Made by a program: the position numbers and the translations under genes. A model generated the notes under the pieces. The model did no database searches. It worked only from the letters and a program-made list of their open reading frames with translations, and was not told the origin of the DNA. Positions 1 to 8,193 of a DNA stretch of 64,000 nt are shown in pieces; the first letter of the stretch is position 1; the number at the start of each line of letters is the position of its first letter. The DNA is from Chloroflexi bacterium 44-23 (GTDB lineage Bacteria > Chloroflexota > Anaerolineae > Anaerolineales > Anaerolineaceae). The stretch spans positions 287,034 through 351,033 of the forward strand of contig MKUW01000006.1 of NCBI GenBank assembly GCA_001899005.1, read 5' to 3'.

Positions 1-6
1 ACGAGA

Positions 7-1488
7 ATGATCACAGTGAGACATCTTTCCGTTCATTACGGGGATATTCAAGCGCTTCAGGATGTTTCGTTTGATATTACTGATGGTGAGTGCGTACTGG
101 TGACAGGTCCATCTGGGTGTGGAAAGAGCACATTAGCACGGGTAATTTGTGGTTTGATCCCACATGCCATCCCTGCACAAGTTGAGGGGCAGATCCTCGT
201 GGATGAGTTGGATCCTGCTGTGCAACCCATCTCCGAGATTGCTCAGCGGGTTGGAATGGTCTTTCAAAGACCTGCCTCCCAACTTTTCCATCTGCGAGTT
301 GAAGACGAAGTTGCTTTCGGTCCTCGCAACCTGGGATTAGACTATGCGGAAGTAGAAGAGCGTACCGAATGGGCTCTGCACGCTACGGGAATGCATGATC
401 TGCGTAATGAGAAGCCATCCAACTTATCCGGTGGTCAAAAACAGTGCCTGGCAATAGCAGCCGCTTTGGCCATGCGTACACAAGTACTAGTATTGGATGA
501 GCCAACTGCCTCATTGGATGTACCCAATACGCAGCGGGTTATGGAGACCCTAGCGGCGGTGCGTGCCCAGTATGGGATTACCATCATATTAATTGAACAC
601 CGCCTGGCAGAAGCTGCCCAACTGGCTCATCGGGTGATCCTAATGGATGAAGGGCGGGTCATCGCAGATGGTAAGCCGCATGAAGTATTTGCTGACCGTG
701 AGCTCCGACATCGCCTAGGAATACGTCGTCCGACAGACGATCCGTCTGTATCCTGGGAGACTCTCATCCGTTCTAATGATAACCACCCCGATGATACCCC
801 GCCGCTGCTCGAACTGCAGAATATATCTGCGGGTTTCAACGGACATGCAGTCATATCGGATATCCAAATAGCCTTCTATCCAGGAGAATTTGTTGCCTTG
901 GTAGGGGATAACGGTGCCGGTAAAACGACTCTGGCGATGGTGGCAGCTGGGTTGATCAAGCCAAGCTCGGGTAAAGTGCGCTTTGAAAATGGTGCCAAGC
1001 CGCGTCCTGGTTTGGATGTGGTTTTATTGTTTCAGGATCCGCAGGAACAGCTTTTCACTGACTCTGTGGATGAAGAAGTGGCTTTTGCACCCCACAATTA
1101 CGATTTTTATGATCCCAATTTGCAAACTCAAATCCTGCAGGAAGCTGATTTATGGAAACTCCGTTACCGACGTCCCCTGGCACTATCGATAGGTCAGCAG
1201 CAGCGCACTGCTTTGGCTGCCTGTTTGAGTCTGCGCCCAAGGCTGGTCATCTTGGATGAACCCACGCTGGGCCAGGACTGGGGGCACCTACAACGCCTGA
1301 TGGACTTTTTAACCATGCTAAAAAACCAAGGGACAACAGTCTTGCTGATTACCCACGATTATAAGCTGGTGCATCACTATGCTGAGAGACTAATCCTGCT
1401 ACGAAATGGTCACATTGAAAGGATTGGGAGGAATCAAATCTCAACCCCAATCCAATTGGAGGTAAAAAATGAAATTATCCACGCGTGA
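7..1488 (+). CDS. ECF transporter double ATPase (fused EcfA1-EcfA2 type)
   Basis: This cytoplasmic protein carries two ABC ATPase domains in one chain and should power an energy-coupling-factor importer. Domain 1 has Walker A GPSGCGKST near residues 34-42, a Q-loop VFQRPASQLF near 86-95, signature LSGGQKQ near 140-146 and Walker B LVLDEPT near 161-167. Domain 2 has GDNGAGKTT near 300-308, signature LSIGQQQR near 393-400 and Walker B LVILDEPT near 413-420. The fused layout is common for ECF ATPases in Chloroflexota and archaea. The 3' end overlaps the next gene by 20 nt. The frame stays open to the window edge, so a start further upstream cannot be excluded, although MITVRHLSV looks natural. 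The substrate is not shown by the ATPase itself. Confidence 0.9.
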   Translation: MITVRHLSVHYGDIQALQDVSFDITDGECVLVTGPSGCGKSTLARVICGLIPHAIPAQVEGQILVDELDPAVQPISEIAQRVGMVFQRPASQLFHLRVEDEVAFGPRNLGLDYAEVEERTEWALHATGMHDLRNEKPSNLSGGQKQCLAIAAALAMRTQVLVLDEPTASLDVPNTQRVMETLAAVRAQYGITIILIEHRLAEAAQLAHRVILMDEGRVIADGKPHEVFADRELRHRLGIRRPTDDPSVSWETLIRSNDNHPDDTPPLLELQNISAGFNGHAVISDIQIAFYPGEFVALVGDNGAGKTTLAMVAAGLIKPSSGKVRFENGAKPRPGLDVVLLFQDPQEQLFTDSVDEEVAFAPHNYDFYDPNLQTQILQEADLWKLRYRRPLALSIGQQQRTALAACLSLRPRLVILDEPTLGQDWGHLQRLMDFLTMLKNQGTTVLLITHDYKLVHHYAERLILLRNGHIERIGRNQISTPIQLEVKNEIIHA

Positions 1489-2068
1489 ACTGGCTACCCT
1501 GGCCGTGTTCGGCGCTTTATGGGGCCTGGTTGAAATCAGCCTTGGTTCGGTGCTCAAAACGATACACTTTCCTCTGAGCGGTGTGGTACTTTCAGTCATT
1601 GGGCTGATTATCGCTTTGGTCGGGAGGGTTTTCGTACCTCGTCGTGGTTCGACCTTGTTTATTGGGGTGATTGCCACACTTCTCAAGCTGTTCAGCCTGG
1701 GAGGGGTGATTATTGGACCTATGGTGGGGATTCTTACTGAAGCTATTATGGCTGAGATCGTACTATCAATACCTGGTAAACAACGGCGAGCAGTTTTTAT
1801 CATGGCGGGAGCTCTGGGAGTGGCGTGGGTACTTCTTCAGCCATTCGTTACCGGTCCGCTGCTCTTTGGGAGGACAATATTTACTGTCTGGCTGGATTTA
1901 CTTGACCTCGGTAAGAAGTTGCTGGGATTAAATCCTTCTTTCGCTGCTTGGATCGTAGGCGGATTGCTCGTAATCCATCTGGCTATTGGTGGCCTGGCTG
2001 GCTGGTTGAGCTGGGATATTGCCAAATTACTGCAAAACCGTTTGGGGCGACCTGTTCAAGGTTTTTAA
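1469..2068 (+). CDS. membrane protein, candidate ECF substrate-binding (S) component
   Basis: This 199-residue, very hydrophobic protein has about five or six predicted membrane segments and starts with the ELATLAVFGALWGLVEI pattern often seen at the beginning of ECF S components. A strong ribosome site, GGAGGTAAAAA, precedes the ATG, and the gene overlaps the ATPase gene by 20 nt, so the two are translationally coupled. Its place between the double ATPase and the EcfT gene supports a role as the substrate-specific subunit. Specificity cannot be read from the sequence. The linked mobB and molybdopterin-fold lipoprotein suggest a molybdenum- or pterin-related ligand, which is an inference. Confidence 0.7.
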   Translation: MKLSTRELATLAVFGALWGLVEISLGSVLKTIHFPLSGVVLSVIGLIIALVGRVFVPRRGSTLFIGVIATLLKLFSLGGVIIGPMVGILTEAIMAEIVLSIPGKQRRAVFIMAGALGVAWVLLQPFVTGPLLFGRTIFTVWLDLLDLGKKLLGLNPSFAAWIVGGLLVIHLAIGGLAGWLSWDIAKLLQNRLGRPVQGF

Positions 2069-2099
2069 CGATCATATATTTCACAAAGGAGAAAATAAA

Positions 2100-2549
2100 A
2101 TGAAATACATCACTATAGTAATATTAATCGTTTGCATATCACTTTTATCCGCTTGTTCATCACAATCTATCAATTCGCCTGGTTCTGTCCCAACCTTGCT
2201 GATCACCGATGGAGATGCGAGTAAGACTTATACCCGTGCTGACTTGGAGACTCTTACCGTCAGCCAGGCAACGTTCAAAGATATAACCTATGTTGGTGTT
2301 AGCGCCTCCGAGCTGTTGAAGAACGCTGGTTTTGACATCGATGCAGTGAAAGCCGTAAAAGCAATTGCAGCGGACGGGTACAGCATCAACTACGATACCG
2401 CCCAAATATTGGCTGCGGACGTGATTATTGCTTACGCTCGCACAGATGGTGATCTTACTCCTGAGGATGGATCGTTCCGCATGGTGTTACCGATCGCAGA
2501 TGGCAAGCTGAATTTACGAATGCTGACTGAACTGCAGATCATCAAATGA
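2100..2549 (+). CDS. lipoprotein with molybdopterin-oxidoreductase-like domain
   Basis: This 149-residue exported lipoprotein has a short basic start, a hydrophobic segment and lipobox LLSAC with the acylated cysteine near residue 19. The mature part follows the pattern of the SUOX-type oxidoreductase molybdopterin-binding domain: TRADLETL, then a GVSASELLKNAG stretch, AADGYSINYD, and a C-terminal RMVLPIADGKLNLRMLTELQI. The cysteine that ligates molybdenum in catalytic members is absent, so a ligand-binding rather than enzymatic role is likely. The start is set by AAAGGAG at 2085-2091. Its position inside an ECF transporter operon is unusual, because ECF systems normally need no extracytoplasmic binding protein. 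Confidence 0.75.
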   Translation: MKYITIVILIVCISLLSACSSQSINSPGSVPTLLITDGDASKTYTRADLETLTVSQATFKDITYVGVSASELLKNAGFDIDAVKAVKAIAADGYSINYDTAQILAADVIIAYARTDGDLTPEDGSFRMVLPIADGKLNLRMLTELQIIK

Positions 2550-3280
2550 TCCTTAGCAAAACCAGAGAGCTTAGTCAGTCAGGACATTTCATGGATAAAT
2601 ATTTAGGCACTGTCGGATACCTGGCAATATTTCTAAGCTCAATCATTGGAATGATGGTAGTCCCAGCCCAGCGTTTACCCTGGGTCGCAGGGGTGTGTAT
2701 ACTGGTTGCTTGGCGGATCTATCCACAAGTATTCACCAGCCTGGTGCGATTACACTGGCTGATTATGATCATATTGTTATCTGTGCCACCCATTTTCTTG
2801 GTAGGGGATTTAGATCGCAGCATAACTGGCATCTCATACTCATCTGAAGGGTTGCTGAGTGGAATCCAAATTGCCCTGCGGATTTTGATTGTCTTAATCT
2901 CGGTGCAGGGATTAACCAGCTCAGTGGATATCTCATCGATTGCAGGGTTGTTGGAGCATGCTGGGTTACATGGATTAGGCTTTTCGTTGGGTGTGGCGAT
3001 GAATCTCCTACCGACCATTCTCAAGTCAGCTCAAAATGCTTGGCGAAGCTTGTGGATGCGGGGAGGTTTACGCAAGAAACGCTGGCGAGCGTTACGCTTA
3101 CTGGCAGTAACAATCTTCGTCAATGGCCTAAGTAGGGCAGAGGAAATCGCTCTGGCTGCAGAGGTACGCGCATTTTCACCAAATACCGCTCGTAGTATGC
3201 CAATTAAGAAAGGAAAATGGGATTGGACAATCCTGACACTGAGCGTTTTAGTCGTCTTTGGATTTGTGTTTATACCCTGA
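2546..3280 (+). CDS. ECF transporter transmembrane subunit (EcfT/CbiQ family)
   Basis: This 244-residue integral membrane protein has several hydrophobic segments in its first half and a cytoplasmic basic coupling region (WRSLWMRGGLRKKRW). This is followed by AEEIALAAEVRAF, which matches the position of the conserved Ala-Arg-Gly coupling motif of EcfT proteins that contact the ATPases. The ATG overlaps the stop codon of the preceding lipoprotein gene (ATGA). A second ATG at 2591 (MDKYLG) would remove a short polar N-terminus and is an alternative start. With the double ATPase and S-component candidate it completes an ECF module. Confidence 0.85.
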   Translation: MILSKTRELSQSGHFMDKYLGTVGYLAIFLSSIIGMMVVPAQRLPWVAGVCILVAWRIYPQVFTSLVRLHWLIMIILLSVPPIFLVGDLDRSITGISYSSEGLLSGIQIALRILIVLISVQGLTSSVDISSIAGLLEHAGLHGLGFSLGVAMNLLPTILKSAQNAWRSLWMRGGLRKKRWRALRLLAVTIFVNGLSRAEEIALAAEVRAFSPNTARSMPIKKGKWDWTILTLSVLVVFGFVFIP

Positions 3281-3295
3281 GAGCTGGCATCCAAC

Positions 3296-3805
3296 ATGAA
3301 ACAATCACGCATACCTCTAGTGACATTCGTAGGCAGGTCTGGGTCGGGAAAAACGACCTTGCTAGAAAAATTGATCAAAGAGCTGAGCGGGCGGGGTTAC
3401 CGCTTGGCAACGGTAAAACACCACTCGCATGCAGGTTTTGATATTGATGCAGCCGGCAAGGATAGCTGGCGTTTTGCCCAGGCAGGCAGCCAACAGGTAG
3501 TGATAGCCTCACCGGATAAATTTGCCACCTATTGGAAATTAGACCATGAATTGGACCTTGATGAAGTCATCGCCCAAGTAACTGATGTGGATTTGATTCT
3601 GGTGGAAGGATATCGAAGCTCGAATAAACCCAGCCTTGAAGTTGTTCGGTCTGCAACTGGACTTGAATTGGTGGGAATGTCTGAATATCGAATCGCCTTG
3701 ATTTCGGACGTGCAGATGAGTATTGGTGTACCTTGTTTCAATATTAATGATATCCAGGGAATCGCTGACTTTATAGAAGAACAATTCCTAAAAATGGTTT
3801 TTTGA
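3296..3805 (+). CDS. mobB: molybdopterin-guanine dinucleotide biosynthesis protein MobB
   Basis: MobB is a GTP-binding partner of MobA in attaching GMP to molybdopterin for bis-MGD-type molybdoenzymes. The 169-residue product has P-loop GRSGSGKTT near residues 13-21, then the family's RLATVKHHSHAGFDIDAAG stretch, SWRFAQAGS, and DLILVEGYRSS before the C-terminal half. Length is normal for the family. It is the last gene of the ECF operon, 15 nt after ecfT. The pairing of MobB with a transporter and a molybdopterin-fold lipoprotein suggests a cofactor-linked import function. The nearby molybdenum hydroxylase is of a family that typically uses a cytosine-dinucleotide cofactor, so mobB more likely serves another enzyme. 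Confidence 0.93.
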   Translation: MKQSRIPLVTFVGRSGSGKTTLLEKLIKELSGRGYRLATVKHHSHAGFDIDAAGKDSWRFAQAGSQQVVIASPDKFATYWKLDHELDLDEVIAQVTDVDLILVEGYRSSNKPSLEVVRSATGLELVGMSEYRIALISDVQMSIGVPCFNINDIQGIADFIEEQFLKMVF

Positions 3806-4276
3806 TTACATTTCACTGTTTGCCATTTAGACAATGACCCTATCCAAAAAAGGATACACTCCACAAACAAAAGATATTCCTTAACCGATAGCACGCTTGT
3901 CCTGGATACCGCCATCGTCTTCCGGATCCGAGTATTCCAAAATCGGCGTTATATGTTGGGAGCTCATCTAGAGTACTTCTAGAAATCACTAATAATTATT
4001 AGTCGTAAATACAAAATGCATAAACAAAAGAATATAAGGTTTTATCATACGTTCTGGATTTGTTATCAAAAAAAACAATACTATGATTTCGTCTATTTGA
4101 TGAGTGTCAACTCGCGCAACCTGAAATCGAATGTGGTTCAACAGACCGCAGTTCTTATGGGCAGCCTAGCCAAATTTCGAGATTATGAAAAGTATTAACG
4201 CTGAAAAATTGCGAGCACCCCTCGAAATCTTGAACATCCCGGTTGTTTATTTGGATTTTGAAACTCCAGCGTAGTA
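3806..4276. other. decayed non-coding stretch with a possible transporter remnant
   Basis: About 470 bases lie between mobB and the xdhC fragment without a convincing gene. On the plus strand, 4185-4274 reads as a 29-codon stretch containing LRAPLEILNIPVVYLDFETP before a stop, which resembles part of a siderophore- or metal-type periplasmic binding protein. The frame is blocked by a stop 15 nt upstream. A 60-codon plus-strand frame at 4016-4198 has no family resemblance or ribosome site. The stretch reads as gene decay. Confidence 0.45.
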
Positions 4277-4474
4277 TTAAAGAGATTTAAAAACGCTCGG
4301 GCAGATTTTCATAAAGCCACCTGTCACCGAACCTGAAATGTCCAAGGTAGATGTCAAAACCATTTTTGCGCCAAGTGGACGTAATGAAGCTCTCTCCAGT
4401 TTTACATTGGTCGCAATTGCTATGGGTTTACCCAACTGACGCCAATATTCAATTTTGTTTATTACTTCTTTCAC
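4277..4474 (-). pseudogene. truncated xdhC-like fragment
   Basis: The 65-residue product matches the N-terminus of XdhC/CoxI-type proteins, which help insert and protect the molybdenum cofactor of xanthine dehydrogenase-family enzymes. It has the opening helix, GKPIAIATNV, then LRPLGAKMVLT and SGSVTGG, where full proteins read roughly SPRPVGAKM and GSVSGGC. The characteristic cysteine after GG is replaced by phenylalanine (GGFMK), and the protein stops where an intact XdhC would continue for about 200 more residues. The fragment lies downstream of, and on the same strand as, the molybdenum hydroxylase genes, so it is probably a relic of that gene set. Confidence 0.7.
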
Positions 4475-4566
4475 ATGGGTCTCCCTAAAACGGCAAGATT
4501 CTCAAAAAAATATTTCGGTTTCTTTTGTAAACATTGCAGTTTATATTCTTGTGTCAATTTGACTGT

Positions 4567-5658
4567 TCAATAATTCACCATCTCTTCAATTGGTATTTCC
4601 TCACATTCCAGACAGTCTTTGCATACAAAACCATCTATTATGTTGTCAATTTCAAGTTTCAAACCTGAAAAATCCAATTTCGGATCAAAAGGATTGCTTT
4701 TCATTCGGTGGGATAACGCCAGGAAAGCCGCGATACTGACATCCTCAAATAATACGTTTTTCCGCTCGTTAAGTGCTGCTTGAGCTTTTGCAGTTTTTAA
4801 AATAACTAGATCACCTCTATGTCCATCCACCTCCAAACGGGTGGATATCTCAGCGATGAGGTTGAGTATTGTCTCTGAGTAAGCGACCATGCTCAAGGAT
4901 TGTCGAGCACTCTGAATCTTATCGCTGAGAAATTGATCTTTTTCAGCCCATTTCTTCCAGAATGCCTCCATATTATTTTCGAATTCAAGGCTTCTTTCAA
5001 TAATGGCGACTCGGTCTAGTATAGAATGAATTCCATGAATTTCGACGGATAAACCAAATCGGTCTAATAATTGGGGTCTTAACTCACCTTCCTCGGGATT
5101 CATGGTCCCTACAAGCATAAACCGAGCTGGGTGCAGGAAAGATATCCCCTCCCGTTCTACAATGTTTACCCCCATCGCCGCGGCATCCAACAAAACATCA
5201 ACAACATGGTCATCCAATAGGTTGACTTCATCTATGTACAATAGACCGCGATTTGCTTCCGCCAGCACGCCTGGTTCAAATGCACGAATTCCTTTTTGAA
5301 TTGCTTTTTCAATATCTAATGTGCCAACTACCCGATCTTCTGTTGCAGAAACTGGAAGGTTTACGAATGGCGTTGGAATTTCAATAATAGGAATGTTTTC
5401 GCCATTCTTAATTCTTTCCTGGCATTCAGTACACCAGCTGTTGGGAAGCTCTGGATCGCAATGAAACCTACATCCTTGATTGATCTTAATGGATGGGAGT
5501 AGAGCCGCAAGTGCCCGCGCGGCAGTTGATTTTGCTGTTCCGCGCTCTCCGCTGATCAAAACACCACCGATACGATTATCGATTGCATTCAGGATTAATG
5601 CTAGTTTCATCAACTCCTGACCTACAATGGCTGAAAAAGGAAAGATGTTATTTGACAT
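4567..5658 (-). CDS. magnesium chelatase subunit I-like AAA+ ATPase
   Basis: This 363-residue AAA+ protein resembles ChlI/BchI. It has the N-terminal [15 protein letters not shown] box, P-loop SGERGTAKS near residues 36-44, Walker [11 protein letters not shown] near 141-150, and a sensor/arginine-finger region [19 protein letters not shown]. Four cysteines near residues 63-79 (CRFHC and CTEC) form a probable zinc site, and the C-terminus carries CKDCLEC. No ChlD- or ChlH/CobN-like partner lies next to it. In carbon monoxide dehydrogenase-type clusters an AAA+ protein helps mature the molybdenum enzyme, so it may act on the nearby hydroxylase; this is inference. It sits 12 nt downstream of cfa on the same strand. 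Confidence 0.8.
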   Translation of the reverse strand: MSNNIFPFSAIVGQELMKLALILNAIDNRIGGVLISGERGTAKSTAARALAALLPSIKINQGCRFHCDPELPNSWCTECQERIKNGENIPIIEIPTPFVNLPVSATEDRVVGTLDIEKAIQKGIRAFEPGVLAEANRGLLYIDEVNLLDDHVVDVLLDAAAMGVNIVEREGISFLHPARFMLVGTMNPEEGELRPQLLDRFGLSVEIHGIHSILDRVAIIERSLEFENNMEAFWKKWAEKDQFLSDKIQSARQSLSMVAYSETILNLIAEISTRLEVDGHRGDLVILKTAKAQAALNERKNVLFEDVSIAAFLALSHRMKSNPFDPKLDFSGLKLEIDNIIDGFVCKDCLECEEIPIEEMVNY

Positions 5659-5670
5659 GTGCTGATGATT

Positions 5671-6960
5671 TCACTTTCTATACCAATCCTCGCGAGTTAG
5701 AGGAAATCCCGAATTCCCTGAATTATCAGGTTTTGTTAATAAAGATTGATATACATTCAATCGTCCTTTTTTAAACCCGTGGATTGACCCGGACATGTAA
5801 AGTCGCCAAACGCGATATGTAACTTCATCGACAAAACGTAAAGCTTCATCATGATTTTCTTCTAATCGCTTAACCCACTGCCTAAGCGTCAATGCATAAT
5901 GTTCGCGTAAACTCTCAACATCTCTGATTTCAAAACCAGCGGATTCAGCGTTGGTTAGGGTTTCAAAGATGGGTACTAATTCACCATCAGGAAACACATA
6001 CTGATCAGAAAAGGAATCTGCTCTCGTTGATTTGTTTGTGACAGAAGTAGCAATCCCATGGTTGAGAAAAATACCTTGAGGTTTTAACAACCGAAATGCC
6101 TTTTCAAAATAACGCTTAAGATGGTCGGCTCCAACGTGTTCAAACATTCCCACACTCACTAAAACGTCATAAGGGTCTGATTCCGCGATCTCCCTGTAAT
6201 CAGCCACCAGAACTCGTGCGGTTTGTGATAATCCCAATTCTTTAATTCGTTTATTGGCAAAATCAGCCTGCGGTTGACTTAAAGTAATCCCGGTCGCATC
6301 GACCCCATGGTTTTTGGCGGCACAGATGACCAATCCTCCCCAGCCACAACCGAGATCAAGCAGTTTTTGTTCTGGTTTTACTCTCAATTTTTTACAAAGG
6401 TAATCTAGTTTCTCCTGTTGCGCATTTTCAATTGATTCCCCTAAATCAAGGAAATATCCACAAGAGTAAACCATTTGCGGATCCAGCCATAAACCGTAAA
6501 ACTCATTTGAAACGTCATAGTGATAGGTGACCGCCTTGCGGTCTCGTTCTATTGAGTGTTTTTTCCCCTTGGGTTTTAATGGCCCACGAATACTGTCTAT
6601 TCTGGTTGGTGGGGCGGGGAGTTGAAGTAATTGTTTGAATAATTGAGTTTTTTTAATTATGGAAAGGGTATCGGTCAAACTATCCGCCAGGGTGAAGATC
6701 GATTCTACATCACCTTCAATATCGATGTCATCATATAAATAGGCTTCAGCCATACCCACTTCTGTTCCCGGCAACAACAAAGCGCGCAAAGCACCAGAGT
6801 GATTTAGTACTAAAGTGGTTTTCTTATCTTCCTGGTTTGGCCAATAACTACCATCCCATAGTTTCACCCTTACTTGATTTCTAATATCAATGGGAAAAAT
6901 GTGCTCCAGAAGATCAATGGTGATTTCTTTTTTTTGAGCGACAATATTTGGCAATGCCAT
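5671..6960 (-). CDS. cfa: cyclopropane-fatty-acyl-phospholipid synthase
   Basis: This 429-residue SAM-dependent methyltransferase transfers a methylene group to unsaturated acyl chains of membrane phospholipids. The SAM site LLDLGCGWGGL lies near residues 200-210, preceded by YHYDVSNEFYGLWLD and followed by GITLSQPQADFA, VSVGMFEHVG and a C-terminal LRQWVKRLEENH helix, all typical of Cfa. An N-terminal domain of about 120 residues precedes the catalytic domain, as in the family. A GGAGG lies 6 nt before the ATG. It lies 42 nt beyond the PIG-L gene and 12 nt before the chlI-like gene and may be cotranscribed with both. Confidence 0.93.
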   Translation of the reverse strand: MALPNIVAQKKEITIDLLEHIFPIDIRNQVRVKLWDGSYWPNQEDKKTTLVLNHSGALRALLLPGTEVGMAEAYLYDDIDIEGDVESIFTLADSLTDTLSIIKKTQLFKQLLQLPAPPTRIDSIRGPLKPKGKKHSIERDRKAVTYHYDVSNEFYGLWLDPQMVYSCGYFLDLGESIENAQQEKLDYLCKKLRVKPEQKLLDLGCGWGGLVICAAKNHGVDATGITLSQPQADFANKRIKELGLSQTARVLVADYREIAESDPYDVLVSVGMFEHVGADHLKRYFEKAFRLLKPQGIFLNHGIATSVTNKSTRADSFSDQYVFPDGELVPIFETLTNAESAGFEIRDVESLREHYALTLRQWVKRLEENHDEALRFVDEVTYRVWRLYMSGSIHGFKKGRLNVYQSLLTKPDNSGNSGFPLTREDWYRK

Positions 6961-7002
6961 CTGACACCTCCACTTGTCGAGTAATTCCTTTTCCTTAACC
7001 TC

Positions 7003-7713
7003 TCATTTAGCTTTTTCTTTAAACCACTTTAATGTCTCTTTTTGTCCTTCACTCATATTGGCAATTGAGAAATTCTCAAAGCAGGCTATTTTTTCCAACT
7101 CACTTTCCGGGATGCCGGTGAGTTCTTTATTCTGGCTCTTGTGGCTTTGTATCGCTTTAACCTTTGCAAGTTTAAAATCTGAGATATCGACGCTGATAAG
7201 ATGCCGCGAATGATGAATTGTTTCAGTAACACCGCATCCAAGTTTTGTTGCCTCTGAAGCAGCTAAGTAAAGCAGATTGATATTTGGGAAGTAATGTTCG
7301 ACAGCCCAGTTGACCGCTTTGGACACTGCAATGTGATCTGGGTGTCCAGAAACTCCATCAGGGCCAAATGTAATGATCAGACCAGGTTCAACTGTAGCAA
7401 TCCAAATTGATAATTGCTGAGCGAAAATTTTAGTTTCGAGCTGAGATAAGGTTCCATCAAGGTAATCGAGGAAAAACAATCTAATATTCAGGTTTTCGGC
7501 AGCTTGTTTTAATTCTCGCTCCCTAATTTGCCCCGCTCTTTCAGGTTCAATACCCTGAATTCCAGCTTCACCCCTCGTGGCACAAATTAATACAATTTGC
7601 GCTCCCAAATCTGCAAATTTAGCTAAGGTCCCTCCCATCCCATAACTTTCATCATCCGGATGAGCCAATACGACAAGGATATTTTTGTTGGTAGAATTAT
7701 TTTCCATTTTCAT
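7003..7713 (-). CDS. PIG-L family deacetylase
   Basis: The product is a zinc-dependent N-acetylglucosamine-type deacetylase of the PIG-L/BshB/MshB superfamily. It has ILVVLAHPDDESYGMGGTL near the N-terminus, where HPDDE provides metal ligands, and GHPDHIAVSKAV further on, which supplies the third histidine. Its length of about 236 residues is normal. I prefer the ATG at 7713; another in-frame ATG lies at 7707 and a TTG at 7722. The gene begins just beyond the stop of the iron-sulfur subunit gene and is probably in the same transcript. Such enzymes can serve low-molecular-weight thiol or glycolipid synthesis; the substrate here is unknown. Confidence 0.88.
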   Translation of the reverse strand: MKMENNSTNKNILVVLAHPDDESYGMGGTLAKFADLGAQIVLICATRGEAGIQGIEPERAGQIRERELKQAAENLNIRLFFLDYLDGTLSQLETKIFAQQLSIWIATVEPGLIITFGPDGVSGHPDHIAVSKAVNWAVEHYFPNINLLYLAASEATKLGCGVTETIHHSRHLISVDISDFKLAKVKAIQSHKSQNKELTGIPESELEKIACFENFSIANMSEGQKETLKWFKEKAK

Positions 7714-7722
7714 CTCAATCAA

Positions 7723-8193
7723 TTAACCCAGAAGTTTCTTTTGAGCCTTCAGCGTACCTTCAAGAATTGGCTCATAACCAGTGCACCGACAGAGATGTTT
7801 ATTTATTGCAGTGATTATTTCGGTTTCACTGCAATTTGGTTTTTGATCAAAAAGGGCGACCAATTCGTTAACAATCCCAGGTGTGCAAAAACCGCATTGA
7901 ATAGCTCCAGATTGAATTAGCTCTTGCTGAATTACGTGTAAGTGCATACCTTTTGAAATACCCTCAATTGTAAAAATATTCTTTTGATCTGCTTTTTCCG
8001 AGGGCATTGAACAACTCTTCACTGCCTTTCCATCCATTATGATCACGCAACTGCCACAGGTTGCATTATCACAACCCCTTTTTGTTCCAGTTAGATTTAG
8101 CTGATCACGTATGAGATCAATCAACATTGTTCCTGGTTCCACCTCCAAAGTTTGCTGCTGACCATTAATGGTAAAAGTGATTGTTTTATTCAT
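7723..8193 (-). CDS. molybdenum hydroxylase, [2Fe-2S] small subunit
   Basis: This 156-residue electron-transfer subunit belongs to the xanthine dehydrogenase/CO dehydrogenase small-subunit family. A plant-type ferredoxin cluster is bound by cysteines near 41, 46, 49 and 61 (GCDNATCGSC). A second cluster is bound by cysteines near 100, 103, 135 and 137 (CGFCTPG and CRCTGYEPI). All eight ligands are present. The start overlaps the stop of the large-subunit gene by 4 nt. A medium FAD-binding subunit is missing from the neighbourhood, so the electron acceptor differs from classical xanthine dehydrogenases or the FAD subunit is encoded elsewhere. Confidence 0.95.
   Translation of the reverse strand: MNKTITFTINGQQQTLEVEPGTMLIDLIRDQLNLTGTKRGCDNATCGSCVIIMDGKAVKSCSMPSEKADQKNIFTIEGISKGMHLHVIQQELIQSGAIQCGFCTPGIVNELVALFDQKPNCSETEIITAINKHLCRCTGYEPILEGTLKAQKKLLG

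Noticed and set aside
1441..1803. Minus-strand reading frame opposite the ECF genes
   Set aside because: It is an antisense shadow of two overlapping real genes with no motif of its own.
4016..4198. 60-codon plus-strand reading frame in the decay zone
   Set aside because: It has no ribosome site or family resemblance and lies in a stretch with gene remnants; treated as noncoding.
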